Shown: in pieces, positions 1 through 6,247 of the stretch
Position numbering within the stretch: the first letter of the stretch is position 1
Layout: every line of letters begins with the position of its first letter
NCBI GenBank assembly: GCA_046261635.1
Contig: JBHEOL010000142.1
Location: 1 to 8,404, forward strand
Direction of reading: 5' to 3'
DNA from: JBHEPS01 sp046261635
Lineage (GTDB): Bacteria; Acidobacteriota; Thermoanaerobaculia; Gp7-AA8
DNA length: 8,404 nucleotides
Program-made: the position numbers and the translations under genes
Notes under the pieces: model-generated
Told to the model about the DNA's origin: nothing
The model's input: only the letters and a program-made list of their open reading frames with translations
Databases searched by the model: none

Positions 1-100
1 CTGGTGGAGGTTGCGGGCGATCTCCGCGTCGCTCGTCGTCAACGATGCCACCGCATCGCCTCCTCCTCGCTCCTTGATCTCGCCTCGCAAGCTCCACCAG
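1..100. repeat. Near-perfect inverted repeat enclosing about 70 bp
   Basis: Positions 1-15 (CTGGTGGAGGTTGCG) and 86-100 (CGCAAGCTCCACCAG) are reverse complements at 14 of 15 positions. They enclose 70 bp that I cannot assign to any gene. The repeat begins at the first base of the window, so it may extend further left. It lies downstream of the leftward SnoaL-like gene. The arm core GGTGGAGG resembles the GGCGGAGG arms of the palindrome pairs near 4400 and 7420, so this could be a diverged relative, but that is only a resemblance. The arms are too far apart for an ordinary intrinsic terminator and no T-tract follows. Confidence 0.45.
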
Positions 101-149
101 CGCGGCCCCTCTGGTTTCTTTCACAGCCTCTCAGGATGACGACATTCCG

Positions 150-662
150 CTACTCCCTCGCGCGGATCATTTCGACCACCTCTTTCGCCAGCGCGTTCGG
201 TACCGGGATCGTCAGGTGATACTGCGCGATCTTCCACTTCTCACCGTCGCGCACCAGGACGCCGGTTCCGCGCGTCGTTCCGTAAGACGCGTTTTCGAGC
301 AGCTCGTCGAACCAGGCCGTCGCCCCGTCCGGTCCGATGACGACCTGCCGCTTCGAGGGGACGTACGTCCATCCGCGCCCCTTCTCGAAGTACGGTTCGG
401 CGTACGCCCGGAACTGGGCCAGCGACCAGCGCTCGGTGGCGTCGGTGCCGATGTAGACGGCGTCGGGGGTCATGAGAGCGAAGTACGCCGCTCCATCCGC
501 GCGCGAGGCTGCGTCGTGGAACGCGTCGAGCGTTCGTTCCACGGCCGCGGTTGCGCTCTGCGTGGCGAGCTGTCGCTCGACTGGTTCGGTCCACGACGGC
601 GGATTTGCCGCGATGACTGTGACCGCGATGAGGAGGAGGCTCGAGTTGCGGAGAAGGTTCAT
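150..662 (-). CDS. Exported SnoaL/NTF2-like (DUF4440-type) protein
   Basis: A 170-residue protein with an export signal and one NTF2-like fold domain. Residues 1-19 (MNLLRNSSLLLIAVTVIAA) form a short positive start and a hydrophobic core typical of a signal peptide. Residues 36-152 match the SnoaL_3/DUF4440 pattern: an N-terminal helix (VERTLDAFHDAASRADG), the 'ALMTPDAVYIGTDATERW' strand-turn segment, an 'FRAYAEPYF' helix, and closing strands ending 'GEKWKIAQYHLTIPVP'. Proteins of this family are small cone-shaped domains that bind ligands or sometimes catalyse; no specific substrate can be named. The start at 662 is chosen because it gives the signal peptide and has AGGA ten bases upstream; the frame is open further upstream but runs into the VWA gene. 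It begins 25 bp after the VWA gene stops, so the two are probably co-transcribed and act outside the cytoplasm. Confidence 0.85.
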   Translation of the reverse strand: MNLLRNSSLLLIAVTVIAANPPSWTEPVERQLATQSATAAVERTLDAFHDAASRADGAAYFALMTPDAVYIGTDATERWSLAQFRAYAEPYFEKGRGWTYVPSKRQVVIGPDGATAWFDELLENASYGTTRGTGVLVRDGEKWKIAQYHLTIPVPNALAKEVVEMIRARE

Positions 663-687
663 GGTTTTTCCGTCCTGAGAGTGGGCG

Positions 688-2841
688 CTATTGCGAGAGC
701 GAGGGAGTGAGTCCGCGGACTGCGCGTACCCGGGCGTCCGTGCGCCCGGTGAGGATCTGGATGGGTCGCCACTTCGAAGGGTCGAGGGGGGTGTGATACG
801 TGACGAGGTAGCGGCTGTCCACGTCGATCTGGATCCGGTTCCAGATGGCATCGAGCCCGCCTGTCGACTCGAGGTCGAAGGCTCTCCCGCCCGTCCCCTC
901 GGCGATCTCGCGCAGCATCGCCCGTTGGTTCGGCGAGGCTCGCGCCTCCGCGGAGTCGAACAGCACGAAGTAGATCGGGACGCCGAACTCGTTCGCGATC
1001 CGCTCGACGACTTTCTGATCGTAGCGGCTCGAGGTGTCGACTCCGTCGGTCAGGACGAGGAGGAACCGGTTGCCACTCGCGTTCTCGAACTGCATCAGCG
1101 AAAAGATCAGCGCCTCGTTGAGCGCGGTGTTTCCGCTCGCCTCCAGGTCGGCGAGCGTTCTGCGCAGGGTCTCGACGCGATTCGTCGAGGCCTGGAGGAT
1201 CTCGGGGCGATGGTGGAACCCGACGACGAACACTTCGCCGCCGCGTGTCGCGCGCTCGGTGAATCGGACGGCCGACGTGGCGACGCGATCCATCGACCCG
1301 TGCAGGCTCTTCGAGCGGTCGATCGCGATGCCGGCTATCAACGGGTCCGTCGATAGTTGCCGGGCTGAGCGGACGGCCCGTGAATGGCGGCCTTCGCGGA
1401 TCTGGAACTCGCCGTCGGAGAGGTCGAGAACCGGCCTTCTCGCGCCGTCTTCGACGTTCACCAGGACCTCGACCAGATTCAGCCGGAAGCTCTGGTCCAC
1501 CGAGACCGGGTCGAAGAACGCGATGTCCTCCCGCGTCACGCCGTTCGCAGCCACGGCCGTTGCGCGGACGAACCCCCACCCCTGCCGGGGGATCCTGGTC
1601 CTGAAGGGAGGGCGCGCGACGGAGCTGTGCAAATCGTCATTCAGGTGAAAGTCGACCCGGTCGAGCCGGCGTGCTGGGCCGAGGGTCGGAACCGCTTCGA
1701 CGATCACGTCGGGCCCATCGTTGCGAATCGGGAGAATGTCGATCTCGAAGTACGTCTCGGAGAGGTTGTACTGAACCGAGTGACGCGCGATGACGGCGTC
1801 CCGGGCATCGAGGCCGACCGCCTCGATGTGTCGCCGGGAGGGGCGGGGCCCGAGGTCGATCGTTCCCTCGAACGGCCTGCGTCGCGCCTGCTCCACGACC
1901 CTGCCGTCGACACGGAACTGCACCCGCTCGATCCGGGAATCCTTCACCGCCGCGGCGATCGGGGTCTTTCCCAGCAGGGGAGGAGGGGGAAGAAGGAGAA
2001 CGATGCCGTCCGGCACCGAGGCATGTCCCGACATGCGACGTGCCTCGCGCTCCAGAGGACTGCCCGAAGGGGCGGTCTCGAGCGCGCTCGCGACCGTGTG
2101 GATGACCTTCGCGTGCGCAGCGGCCCACTCGTGAATCGAGGTCAGGGAGATGAACGCTTCCCCTCGGATCTCCGGGTCCGACGCATCCCGGATCATCCTT
2201 TCGAGAAGCGCTTCGCTGTCGAGGGTCGTCGCTCCCTTCTTGAGCTCATCCTCGGCGAGTGTTTCGGCCATCGCGATGGTGGCCCGCTGGGCGTCGGCCG
2301 GGCGGCCCTCCTGCTCGGCGAGCGCACGGGCGAGCTCGAGCTCGCGAACGGCCGACCGGACCGCCCCGACGGCGCGGAGCCCCCGGGCCTTCATCATCCG
2401 TCCTTCGTAGACTCGCCCTTCCGCAATCGCGTCGATTCCCGCGATCAGCGGCTTCGCCGAGATTCGAAAATAGGTCAGATGGGCGTTCAGGAGAGAGGGG
2501 CTCGGAAACCCGAGCGCGGTCACGACATTCCCTTCCGGATCGAACACCCAGAGGCCCTCTGCCGGCACGTCCTTTCCGTCGGGAAGCTTCGTCTTCGAGA
2601 CCAGCCTTACCGTGACGAAGGGGGCGAGGGCCGCCGCTGCAGAAGGATCGCCCAGGGTGACCTTTTCGAATTTCCTGCACGCGTCGCAGTTCGGCGTGGA
2701 AGAGTAAAGGAGAAGGAGTTTCCGCTCGGAGCGAGCGCGCTCGAGGGCCTCCGTGAAACCGGTCATCCAGGAGAGCGGAGCTGCCTGGGCGGCCATCGAT
2801 GCGAGAAGCATCGAAACCGCGAGGATCCTTCGAAACGGCAT
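688..2841 (-). CDS. Exported thioredoxin-like / Ig-like / VWA-domain protein (acidobacterial VWFA family)
   Basis: A 717-residue multidomain protein. Residues 1-21 are a signal peptide (MPFRRILAVSMLLASMAAQAA). Residues about 25-125 resemble a thioredoxin-like domain with a CxxC pair (C52, C55, in NCDACRKF) and the 'LWVFDPEGNVV' strand pattern. Residues about 140-265 are helical and possibly TPR-like. Two similar beta-rich Ig-like units follow (about 293-350 and 378-435; compare RVQFRVDGRVV with RVDFHLNDDLH). Residues about 450-680 fit the VWFA-related Acidobacterial domain, with an intact metal-binding MIDAS: D508-x-S510-x-S512, T572 and D599 (LTDG). VWA domains with a full MIDAS usually bind a protein partner through a divalent cation. 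No catalytic role is evident beyond possible thiol chemistry. I chose the start at 2841 over the in-frame ATG at 2868 because it gives a clean signal peptide and sits just downstream of a TACACT box. It lies 67 bp after the CoA-transferase gene and 25 bp before the SnoaL-like gene, all on the same strand. Confidence 0.88.
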   Translation of the reverse strand: MPFRRILAVSMLLASMAAQAAPLSWMTGFTEALERARSERKLLLLYSSTPNCDACRKFEKVTLGDPSAAAALAPFVTVRLVSKTKLPDGKDVPAEGLWVFDPEGNVVTALGFPSPSLLNAHLTYFRISAKPLIAGIDAIAEGRVYEGRMMKARGLRAVGAVRSAVRELELARALAEQEGRPADAQRATIAMAETLAEDELKKGATTLDSEALLERMIRDASDPEIRGEAFISLTSIHEWAAAHAKVIHTVASALETAPSGSPLEREARRMSGHASVPDGIVLLLPPPPLLGKTPIAAAVKDSRIERVQFRVDGRVVEQARRRPFEGTIDLGPRPSRRHIEAVGLDARDAVIARHSVQYNLSETYFEIDILPIRNDGPDVIVEAVPTLGPARRLDRVDFHLNDDLHSSVARPPFRTRIPRQGWGFVRATAVAANGVTREDIAFFDPVSVDQSFRLNLVEVLVNVEDGARRPVLDLSDGEFQIREGRHSRAVRSARQLSTDPLIAGIAIDRSKSLHGSMDRVATSAVRFTERATRGGEVFVVGFHHRPEILQASTNRVETLRRTLADLEASGNTALNEALIFSLMQFENASGNRFLLVLTDGVDTSSRYDQKVVERIANEFGVPIYFVLFDSAEARASPNQRAMLREIAEGTGGRAFDLESTGGLDAIWNRIQIDVDSRYLVTYHTPLDPSKWRPIQILTGRTDARVRAVRGLTPSLSQ

Positions 2842-2848
2842 TTCATGG

Positions 2849-2854
2849 AGTGTA
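2849..2854 (-). promoter_or_regulatory. Putative -10 box (TACACT) for the VWA gene
   Basis: TACACT ends seven bases before the chosen ATG at 2841, so transcription would start at or next to the start codon. No Shine-Dalgarno sequence lies between. A -35-like GTGACA is present at 2876-2881, but its 21-base spacer is too long for a standard sigma-70 promoter. The call therefore rests on the -10 box and its position, which recurs at other genes in the window. Confidence 0.4.
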
Positions 2855-2908
2855 ACGGAAGCGGCCATCCCGAGATGTCACCGCTCCGTTTCAATCGGCT
2901 CGTCCGAT

Positions 2909-4204
2909 TCACCCCAGATCGAAGTGCCGGAGCTCGCTGATCTCGCGTTTGAGCTCGGCTCGAAAATCGGGGTGAGCGATCGAGATGAGGGCGGCGGCCC
3001 GCTCGCGGAGCGATTTTCCCCAGAGATTGACCGCGCCGAACTCGGTGACGATCCAGTGGACGTGACCCCGGGTCGTGACGACGCCGGCTCCCTGGTTGAT
3101 CGACTTGACGATGCGCGAGACCTTGCCGCCCGCCGCCGTCGACGGGAGAGCGATGATCGGGACTCCGCCTGGGGAGAGGGCCGCGCCGCGTATGAAGTCC
3201 ATCTGCCCACCGATGCCGCTGTAGATGCGGTAGCCGAGAGAATCGGCGCAGACCTGGCCACTGAGGTCGACCTCGATGGCGGAGTTGATCGCAACGACTT
3301 TTTCGTTCCTGCGGATCACGGCCGTGTCGTTGGTGTGATCGCAGGCGTAGAAACCGACGAGAAGGTTGTCGTGGATGAAATCGTACAGGCGCTGAGAGCC
3401 GACGCAGAAGCTCGTCGTGATGCGCCCGGGATGGACTTTTTTCAGGCGGTTGGTGATGACCCCGGCCTCGACCAGGTCGATGACGCGGTCCGAGAACATC
3501 TCGGTATGGATCCCGAGATCGTGCTTGTCGAACATCCGTGCGAGGGCGGCGTCGGGGATGGCGCCGATGCCCATCTGCAGGGTGCCGCCGTCGGGAACCA
3601 GCGCCGCGATGTTCTCGCCGATGGCAGCTTCGGCTTCCGTCGGTTGGCCGATCTCGTGCGAGGGAAGCGGGCGGTTCGTGTGGATGTATGCCGACAGCGC
3701 GTTGAGGGGCACGAGCGTGTTTCCCAGCGTGCGCGGCATCTGCTCGTTGATCTCGGCGATCAGGACCGGCGCCGTCCGCGCGGCCGCCACGCTTGCGTCG
3801 ACCGAGGTGCCGAGCGTGCAGAAGCCGTGCTTGTCGGGTGGGGAGAGCTGAAGAAGAGCCGCGTCGAGCGGAATCTGACGGCGCCAGAAAAGCGCCGGCA
3901 CGTCGGAGAGAAAGACGGGCGTGAAATCGGCGATGCCGTCGTTGACCGCATCGCGCAGGCTCGCTCCGGTGAAGAGGGAAGTGACGCGGAACCGGTCGAG
4001 ATTCTGAGGGTCGACAAACGGTATGTGTCCCTCGAGATGGATGTGGTAGGTCGTGACGTTCTCGACGTCGGTGCGTGCCGCCAGCGCGTTGATCAGCGAC
4101 GTGGGGGTCGCAGCCGCACCGTGGATGAACACCTTCATCCCGCTCGTGATCCGCTTGACCGCCTCCTCGGCGCTCACAGCTTTCTCAGTCCAGTTCTCGC
4201 TCAT
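2909..4204 (-). CDS. Acetyl-CoA hydrolase/transferase family protein (4-hydroxybutyrate CoA-transferase-like)
   Basis: A 431-residue cytoplasmic enzyme, full length for the 4-hydroxybutyrate/acetate CoA-transferase family (about 430-440 residues). The N-terminal acetyl-CoA hydrolase/transferase domain spans roughly 5-180 (GMKVFIHGAAATPTSLINAL; SPPDKHGFCTLGTSVD) and the C-terminal domain roughly 200-425. E235 in GIHTEMFSD aligns by context with the catalytic glutamate that forms the glutamyl-CoA thioester in this family. NSAIEVDLSGQV (307-318) and the glycine-rich SGIGGQMDF (329-337) are further hallmarks, the latter probably near the oxyanion site. Such enzymes move CoA between an acyl-CoA and a free carboxylate, often acetate, in fermentation or short-chain acid use. 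Sequence alone does not fix the acid, so 4-hydroxybutyrate, butyrate, propionate and acetate all remain possible. The start at 4204 is supported by GGAGG five bases upstream; an upstream extension in frame has no such signal. Confidence 0.92.
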   Translation of the reverse strand: MSENWTEKAVSAEEAVKRITSGMKVFIHGAAATPTSLINALAARTDVENVTTYHIHLEGHIPFVDPQNLDRFRVTSLFTGASLRDAVNDGIADFTPVFLSDVPALFWRRQIPLDAALLQLSPPDKHGFCTLGTSVDASVAAARTAPVLIAEINEQMPRTLGNTLVPLNALSAYIHTNRPLPSHEIGQPTEAEAAIGENIAALVPDGGTLQMGIGAIPDAALARMFDKHDLGIHTEMFSDRVIDLVEAGVITNRLKKVHPGRITTSFCVGSQRLYDFIHDNLLVGFYACDHTNDTAVIRRNEKVVAINSAIEVDLSGQVCADSLGYRIYSGIGGQMDFIRGAALSPGGVPIIALPSTAAGGKVSRIVKSINQGAGVVTTRGHVHWIVTEFGAVNLWGKSLRERAAALISIAHPDFRAELKREISELRHFDLG

Positions 4205-4208
4205 TGAG

Positions 4209-4214
4209 TCCTCC
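4209..4214 (-). promoter_or_regulatory. Shine-Dalgarno site of the CoA-transferase gene
   Basis: On the minus strand the sequence reads CCTGGAGGACTCA directly before the ATG at 4204. GGAGGA is a near-consensus ribosome-binding site and fixes this start rather than the in-frame extension up to 4315. It is the only strong Shine-Dalgarno sequence before a gene in this window. Confidence 0.8.
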
Positions 4215-4385
4215 AGGTCTGCCGTGTCGGGACTCTGACTGCTTGCGCGACCTGTGCCGATCGGGCCAGCGGCAGCGGTGCGGGACGTATCCGATCTCCC
4301 GCGGGCCAGAGCCAATCGAACGTTACTCCAGCGGAGCGCCTCGGACTGTGCGAGTCAACCCCCCGAAGTGTGATCCCAGGGGTCC

Positions 4386-4410
4386 AGTGGCGGAGGATTC
4401 ATCCTCCGCC
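4386..4410 (+). repeat. REP-like palindrome, pair 1 left unit
   Basis: AGT followed by a perfect 22-bp palindrome: arms GGCGGAGGAT and ATCCTCCGCC (10 bp each) around a TC centre. The AGT on one side only gives the unit a direction. Its exact reverse complement, including the outer AGT/ACT, is at 4505-4529. It could fold as a strong hairpin in RNA or a cruciform in DNA. There is no T-tract, so it is not a standard intrinsic terminator. Confidence 0.85.
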
Positions 4411-4504
4411 GCGGTCGGGCACAAGCCGGCCGGAAACCGGTGACGGCAATCTCGTTCGGGCACGGCTCCCGGTTCGAAGCTCCTCTGGCGATGACCGGGA
4501 GAAC

Positions 4505-4529
4505 GGCGGAGGATGAATCCTCCGCCACT
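4505..4529 (-). repeat. REP-like palindrome, pair 1 right unit
   Basis: Exact reverse complement of the left unit: arms GGCGGAGGAT/ATCCTCCGCC around GA, then ACT. It ends 40 bp before the DoxX-amidohydrolase start and five bases before its putative -35 box. The whole two-unit element spans 4386-4529 (144 bp). Confidence 0.85.
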
Positions 4530-4534
4530 ACGGC

Positions 4535-4563
4535 TTTCCACCTCCCGGCTCGACCGGTACACT
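4535..4563 (+). promoter_or_regulatory. Putative promoter of the DoxX-amidohydrolase gene
   Basis: TTTCCA (4535-4540; 4 of 6 to TTGACA), a 17-bp spacer, then TACACT (4558-4563; 4 of 6 to TATAAT). The ATG at 4570 begins six bases after the -10 box, where transcription would normally start. The gene would thus be read from a leaderless message. No Shine-Dalgarno sequence precedes the ATG. Confidence 0.5.
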
Positions 4564-4569
4564 CCCCCG

Positions 4570-6126
4570 ATGAGACTCCCCCGGTTCCTCTCGGGCGGCG
4601 GGCCGAACGCCCCGGCCACCGACCTCGGTCTTCTTCTGCTCCGGCTTTTCGCCGGGCTCGCCCTCGCCTTCGGCCACGGCCTCGGTAAACTGCCCCCCTC
4701 TCCGGGATTCGTGGAGGGCGTGGCCGGAATGGGATTCCCCCTTCCGGGCCTGTTCGCCTGGGCGGCCGCCATCGCGGAGTTCGCGGGAGGTCTTCTCCTC
4801 GCCGCGGGGCTCATGACCCGCCCCGCGTCTGTTTTCATCCTCCTCACGATGGCGACCGCCGGCTTCATTCGCCATGCGCCCGATCCGTTCTCGGGGAAGG
4901 AAAAGGCCTTCCTTTTCCTGTTCGTCGCGCTCCTCTTCCTCATCACGGGAGCGGGGCGTTACTCGATCGATGCCTTCTTCGACCGGCGCAGAGAGGAGTC
5001 GAGACGTCAGGGCACGGGTGGGAAACAGACGATGATCGTGCTGATGGCCGCCCTTCTCATCACGGCCATGAGCGGCTCGGTGTCGTCGGCCCAGGAGATG
5101 GACTTCGAGTCCTACGAGCCGAAGTCGACTCTCGTCGTGCCGGAGAATCCGACGCCGCGCGCCCAGTTCCCATTCGTGGATGCCCATAGCCATCAGCGCG
5201 CGGCCACCATGACGCCTGCCGACGTGGACAAGTTGGTCGAGGCGATGGACGCGATGAACATGGCCGTCATGATCAACCTCAGCGGGGGGTCGGGAGAGAG
5301 GCTGCGCGAGGGGATCGCGCGTCTGGAGGGTCGCCATCCGAATCGCTTCGTGACCTTCGCCAGCGTCGACTTCGCGAGGATCGACGAGGAAGGATTCGGC
5401 GAGGCTGCGGCGAGGATTCTCGAACAGGACGTCCGGGCGGGCGCGCGGGGGTTGAAGATCTTCAAGAACCTCGGGATGTTTCTCACCGACGCGTCGGGAG
5501 CGCGCGTGCCCACGAACGACCGCCGTCTCGATCCGATCTGGCGCAAGGCGGGGGAGCTCGGCATTCCGGTGCTCATTCACACGGGCGAGCCGTCGGCGTT
5601 CTGGGAGCCGGTCGACCAGCACAACGAGCGGTGGCTCGAGCTCAAGCAGTTCCCGAACCGCCGGCGGACCGATCCGAAGTTCGCCTCGTTCGAGCAGACG
5701 ATGAGGGAGCAGCACGATCTCTTTCGCCGTCACCCGAAGACGATCTTCATCAACGCCCACCTCGGGTGGCTCGGAAACGACCTCGCCCGGCTCGGGCGCC
5801 TGATGGACGAGCTGCCGAACATGATGACCGAGATCGGCGCCGTGCTCGCCGAGCTGGGGCGTCAGCCTCGAGCAGCGCGCGAGTTTCTCATCCGCTATCA
5901 GGACCGCGTTCTCTTCGGGAAGGACTCCTGGGCGCCCGACGAGTATCCGACGTACTTCCGCACGCTCGAAACCGCGGACGAGTACTTCGACTATTACCGC
6001 CGCCGCCACGCGCACTGGAAGATCTACGGCCTCGACCTTCCCGACGAGGTGCTGCGAAAGATCTACTTCGGGAATGCGCTGCGCATCATCCCGGGCCTCG
6101 ACGCGACGCTGTTCGAACAGAAGTAG
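4570..6126 (+). CDS. DoxX family membrane domain fused to an exported amidohydrolase
   Basis: A 518-residue protein in one uninterrupted frame. Residues 1-154 are a DoxX family domain with four membrane segments (about 17-37, 57-80, 84-100 and 112-130), the family-like E70 in AEFAGGLLLAAGL, and a basic tail (DRRREESRR) that should stay in the cytoplasm. Residues 155-174 (MIVLMAALLITAMSGSVSSA) look like a complete signal peptide, with SSA-QE a possible cleavage site. Residues about 200-515 form an amidohydrolase-2 (PF04909) TIM-barrel enzyme with expected metal and catalytic residues: H206-x-H208 (DAHSHQ), possibly K296, H337 (LIHTGE), H397 (NAHLGW) and D452 (LFGKDSW). This class hydrolyses or decarboxylates varied substrates; none can be named here. 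The topology puts the enzyme outside the inner membrane, either anchored or released after cleavage. An internal start at ATG 5032 would give a stand-alone 364-residue exported enzyme, but its ribosome site is weak and no stop ends the DoxX part. The start at 4570 is favoured by the -10 box and the absence of a domain upstream. Confidence 0.87.
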   Translation: MRLPRFLSGGGPNAPATDLGLLLLRLFAGLALAFGHGLGKLPPSPGFVEGVAGMGFPLPGLFAWAAAIAEFAGGLLLAAGLMTRPASVFILLTMATAGFIRHAPDPFSGKEKAFLFLFVALLFLITGAGRYSIDAFFDRRREESRRQGTGGKQTMIVLMAALLITAMSGSVSSAQEMDFESYEPKSTLVVPENPTPRAQFPFVDAHSHQRAATMTPADVDKLVEAMDAMNMAVMINLSGGSGERLREGIARLEGRHPNRFVTFASVDFARIDEEGFGEAAARILEQDVRAGARGLKIFKNLGMFLTDASGARVPTNDRRLDPIWRKAGELGIPVLIHTGEPSAFWEPVDQHNERWLELKQFPNRRRTDPKFASFEQTMREQHDLFRRHPKTIFINAHLGWLGNDLARLGRLMDELPNMMTEIGAVLAELGRQPRAAREFLIRYQDRVLFGKDSWAPDEYPTYFRTLETADEYFDYYRRRHAHWKIYGLDLPDEVLRKIYFGNALRIIPGLDATLFEQK

Positions 6127-6200
6127 ACGGGCGGATGGCCCGCGCGCGGCTGATCCTATGGGATTGAGAGCCTGACGCGGCGCGACCGCACGCGCTCGCG

Positions 6201-6237
6201 TGACCCGCTGCACTTGGCGCCGCCGCAAGCGGGGTCA
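6201..6237. repeat. Imperfect inverted repeat overlapping the DUF6544 gene promoter
   Basis: TGACCCGCT (6201-6209) pairs with AGCGGGGTCA (6228-6237), with one bulged G and an 18-base loop. It covers most of the putative promoter and ends ten bases before the start codon at 6248. It could be an operator-like site or a small REP-type hairpin; no second copy is visible in the window. Confidence 0.4.
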
Positions 6238-6244
6238 GTATGAG
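6214..6244 (+). promoter_or_regulatory. Weak putative promoter of the DUF6544 gene
   Basis: TTGGCG (6214-6219) and TATGAG (6239-6244) are 19 bp apart, slightly long. The ATG at 6248 follows three bases after the -10 box, which is closer than ideal for leaderless initiation. No clear Shine-Dalgarno sequence is present; GGGG lies about 14 bases upstream. The gene could also be read through from the amidohydrolase gene 121 bp upstream. Confidence 0.25.
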
Positions 6245-6247
6245 TCG

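Larger units (their letters stand above)
4205..4569. other. Divergent intergenic region with a palindrome pair and one promoter
   Basis: This 365-bp gap separates the leftward CoA-transferase from the rightward DoxX-amidohydrolase gene. Its left part (4218-4385) should contain the CoA-transferase promoter, but I found no convincing -35/-10 pair there on the minus strand. Its right part holds two opposite palindromes (4386-4410 and 4505-4529), a 94-bp non-coding spacer between them, and a promoter-like sequence ending at 4563. No small gene with a credible start and codon pattern was seen. Confidence 0.6.

Noticed and set aside
122..160. The intergenic phrase CTCAGGATGACGAC as a known dispersed repeat
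   Set aside because: It resembles short dispersed intergenic repeats seen in other genomes, but there is only one copy here and no palindrome to support it.
4..219. A 71-residue plus-strand frame at the left edge
   Set aside because: It overlaps the end of the SnoaL-like gene, is interrupted by the inverted repeat, and shows no family or start signal.
2893..2909. Hairpin AATCGG-loop-CCGATT at the end of the CoA-transferase gene as a terminator
   Set aside because: The stem is only six base pairs and no T-tract follows on the minus strand.
1384..2940. A 518-residue open frame on the plus strand opposite the VWA gene
   Set aside because: Composition is Arg/Gly/Asp-rich and featureless, while the minus strand has a signal peptide and an intact MIDAS.
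2753..4207. A 484-residue open frame on the plus strand opposite the CoA-transferase gene
   Set aside because: No domain or start signal; the minus-strand gene is full length with family motifs and a strong ribosome site.
4218..4330. A sigma-70 promoter for the CoA-transferase gene
   Set aside because: The best minus-strand candidates (TTGGCT with GATACG) match poorly and have no support beyond chance in GC-rich DNA.
4386..4529. The palindromes as a CRISPR array or as intrinsic terminators
   Set aside because: There are only two units per site in opposite orientation with one spacer, not direct repeats. No T-tracts follow, and both sites lie between 5' ends of divergent genes.
4528..6228. 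A 566-residue open frame on the minus strand opposite the DoxX-amidohydrolase gene
   Set aside because: It is Arg/Glu/Val-rich with no recognisable domain and mirrors a gene with clear domains. Long antisense frames are common in high-GC DNA.
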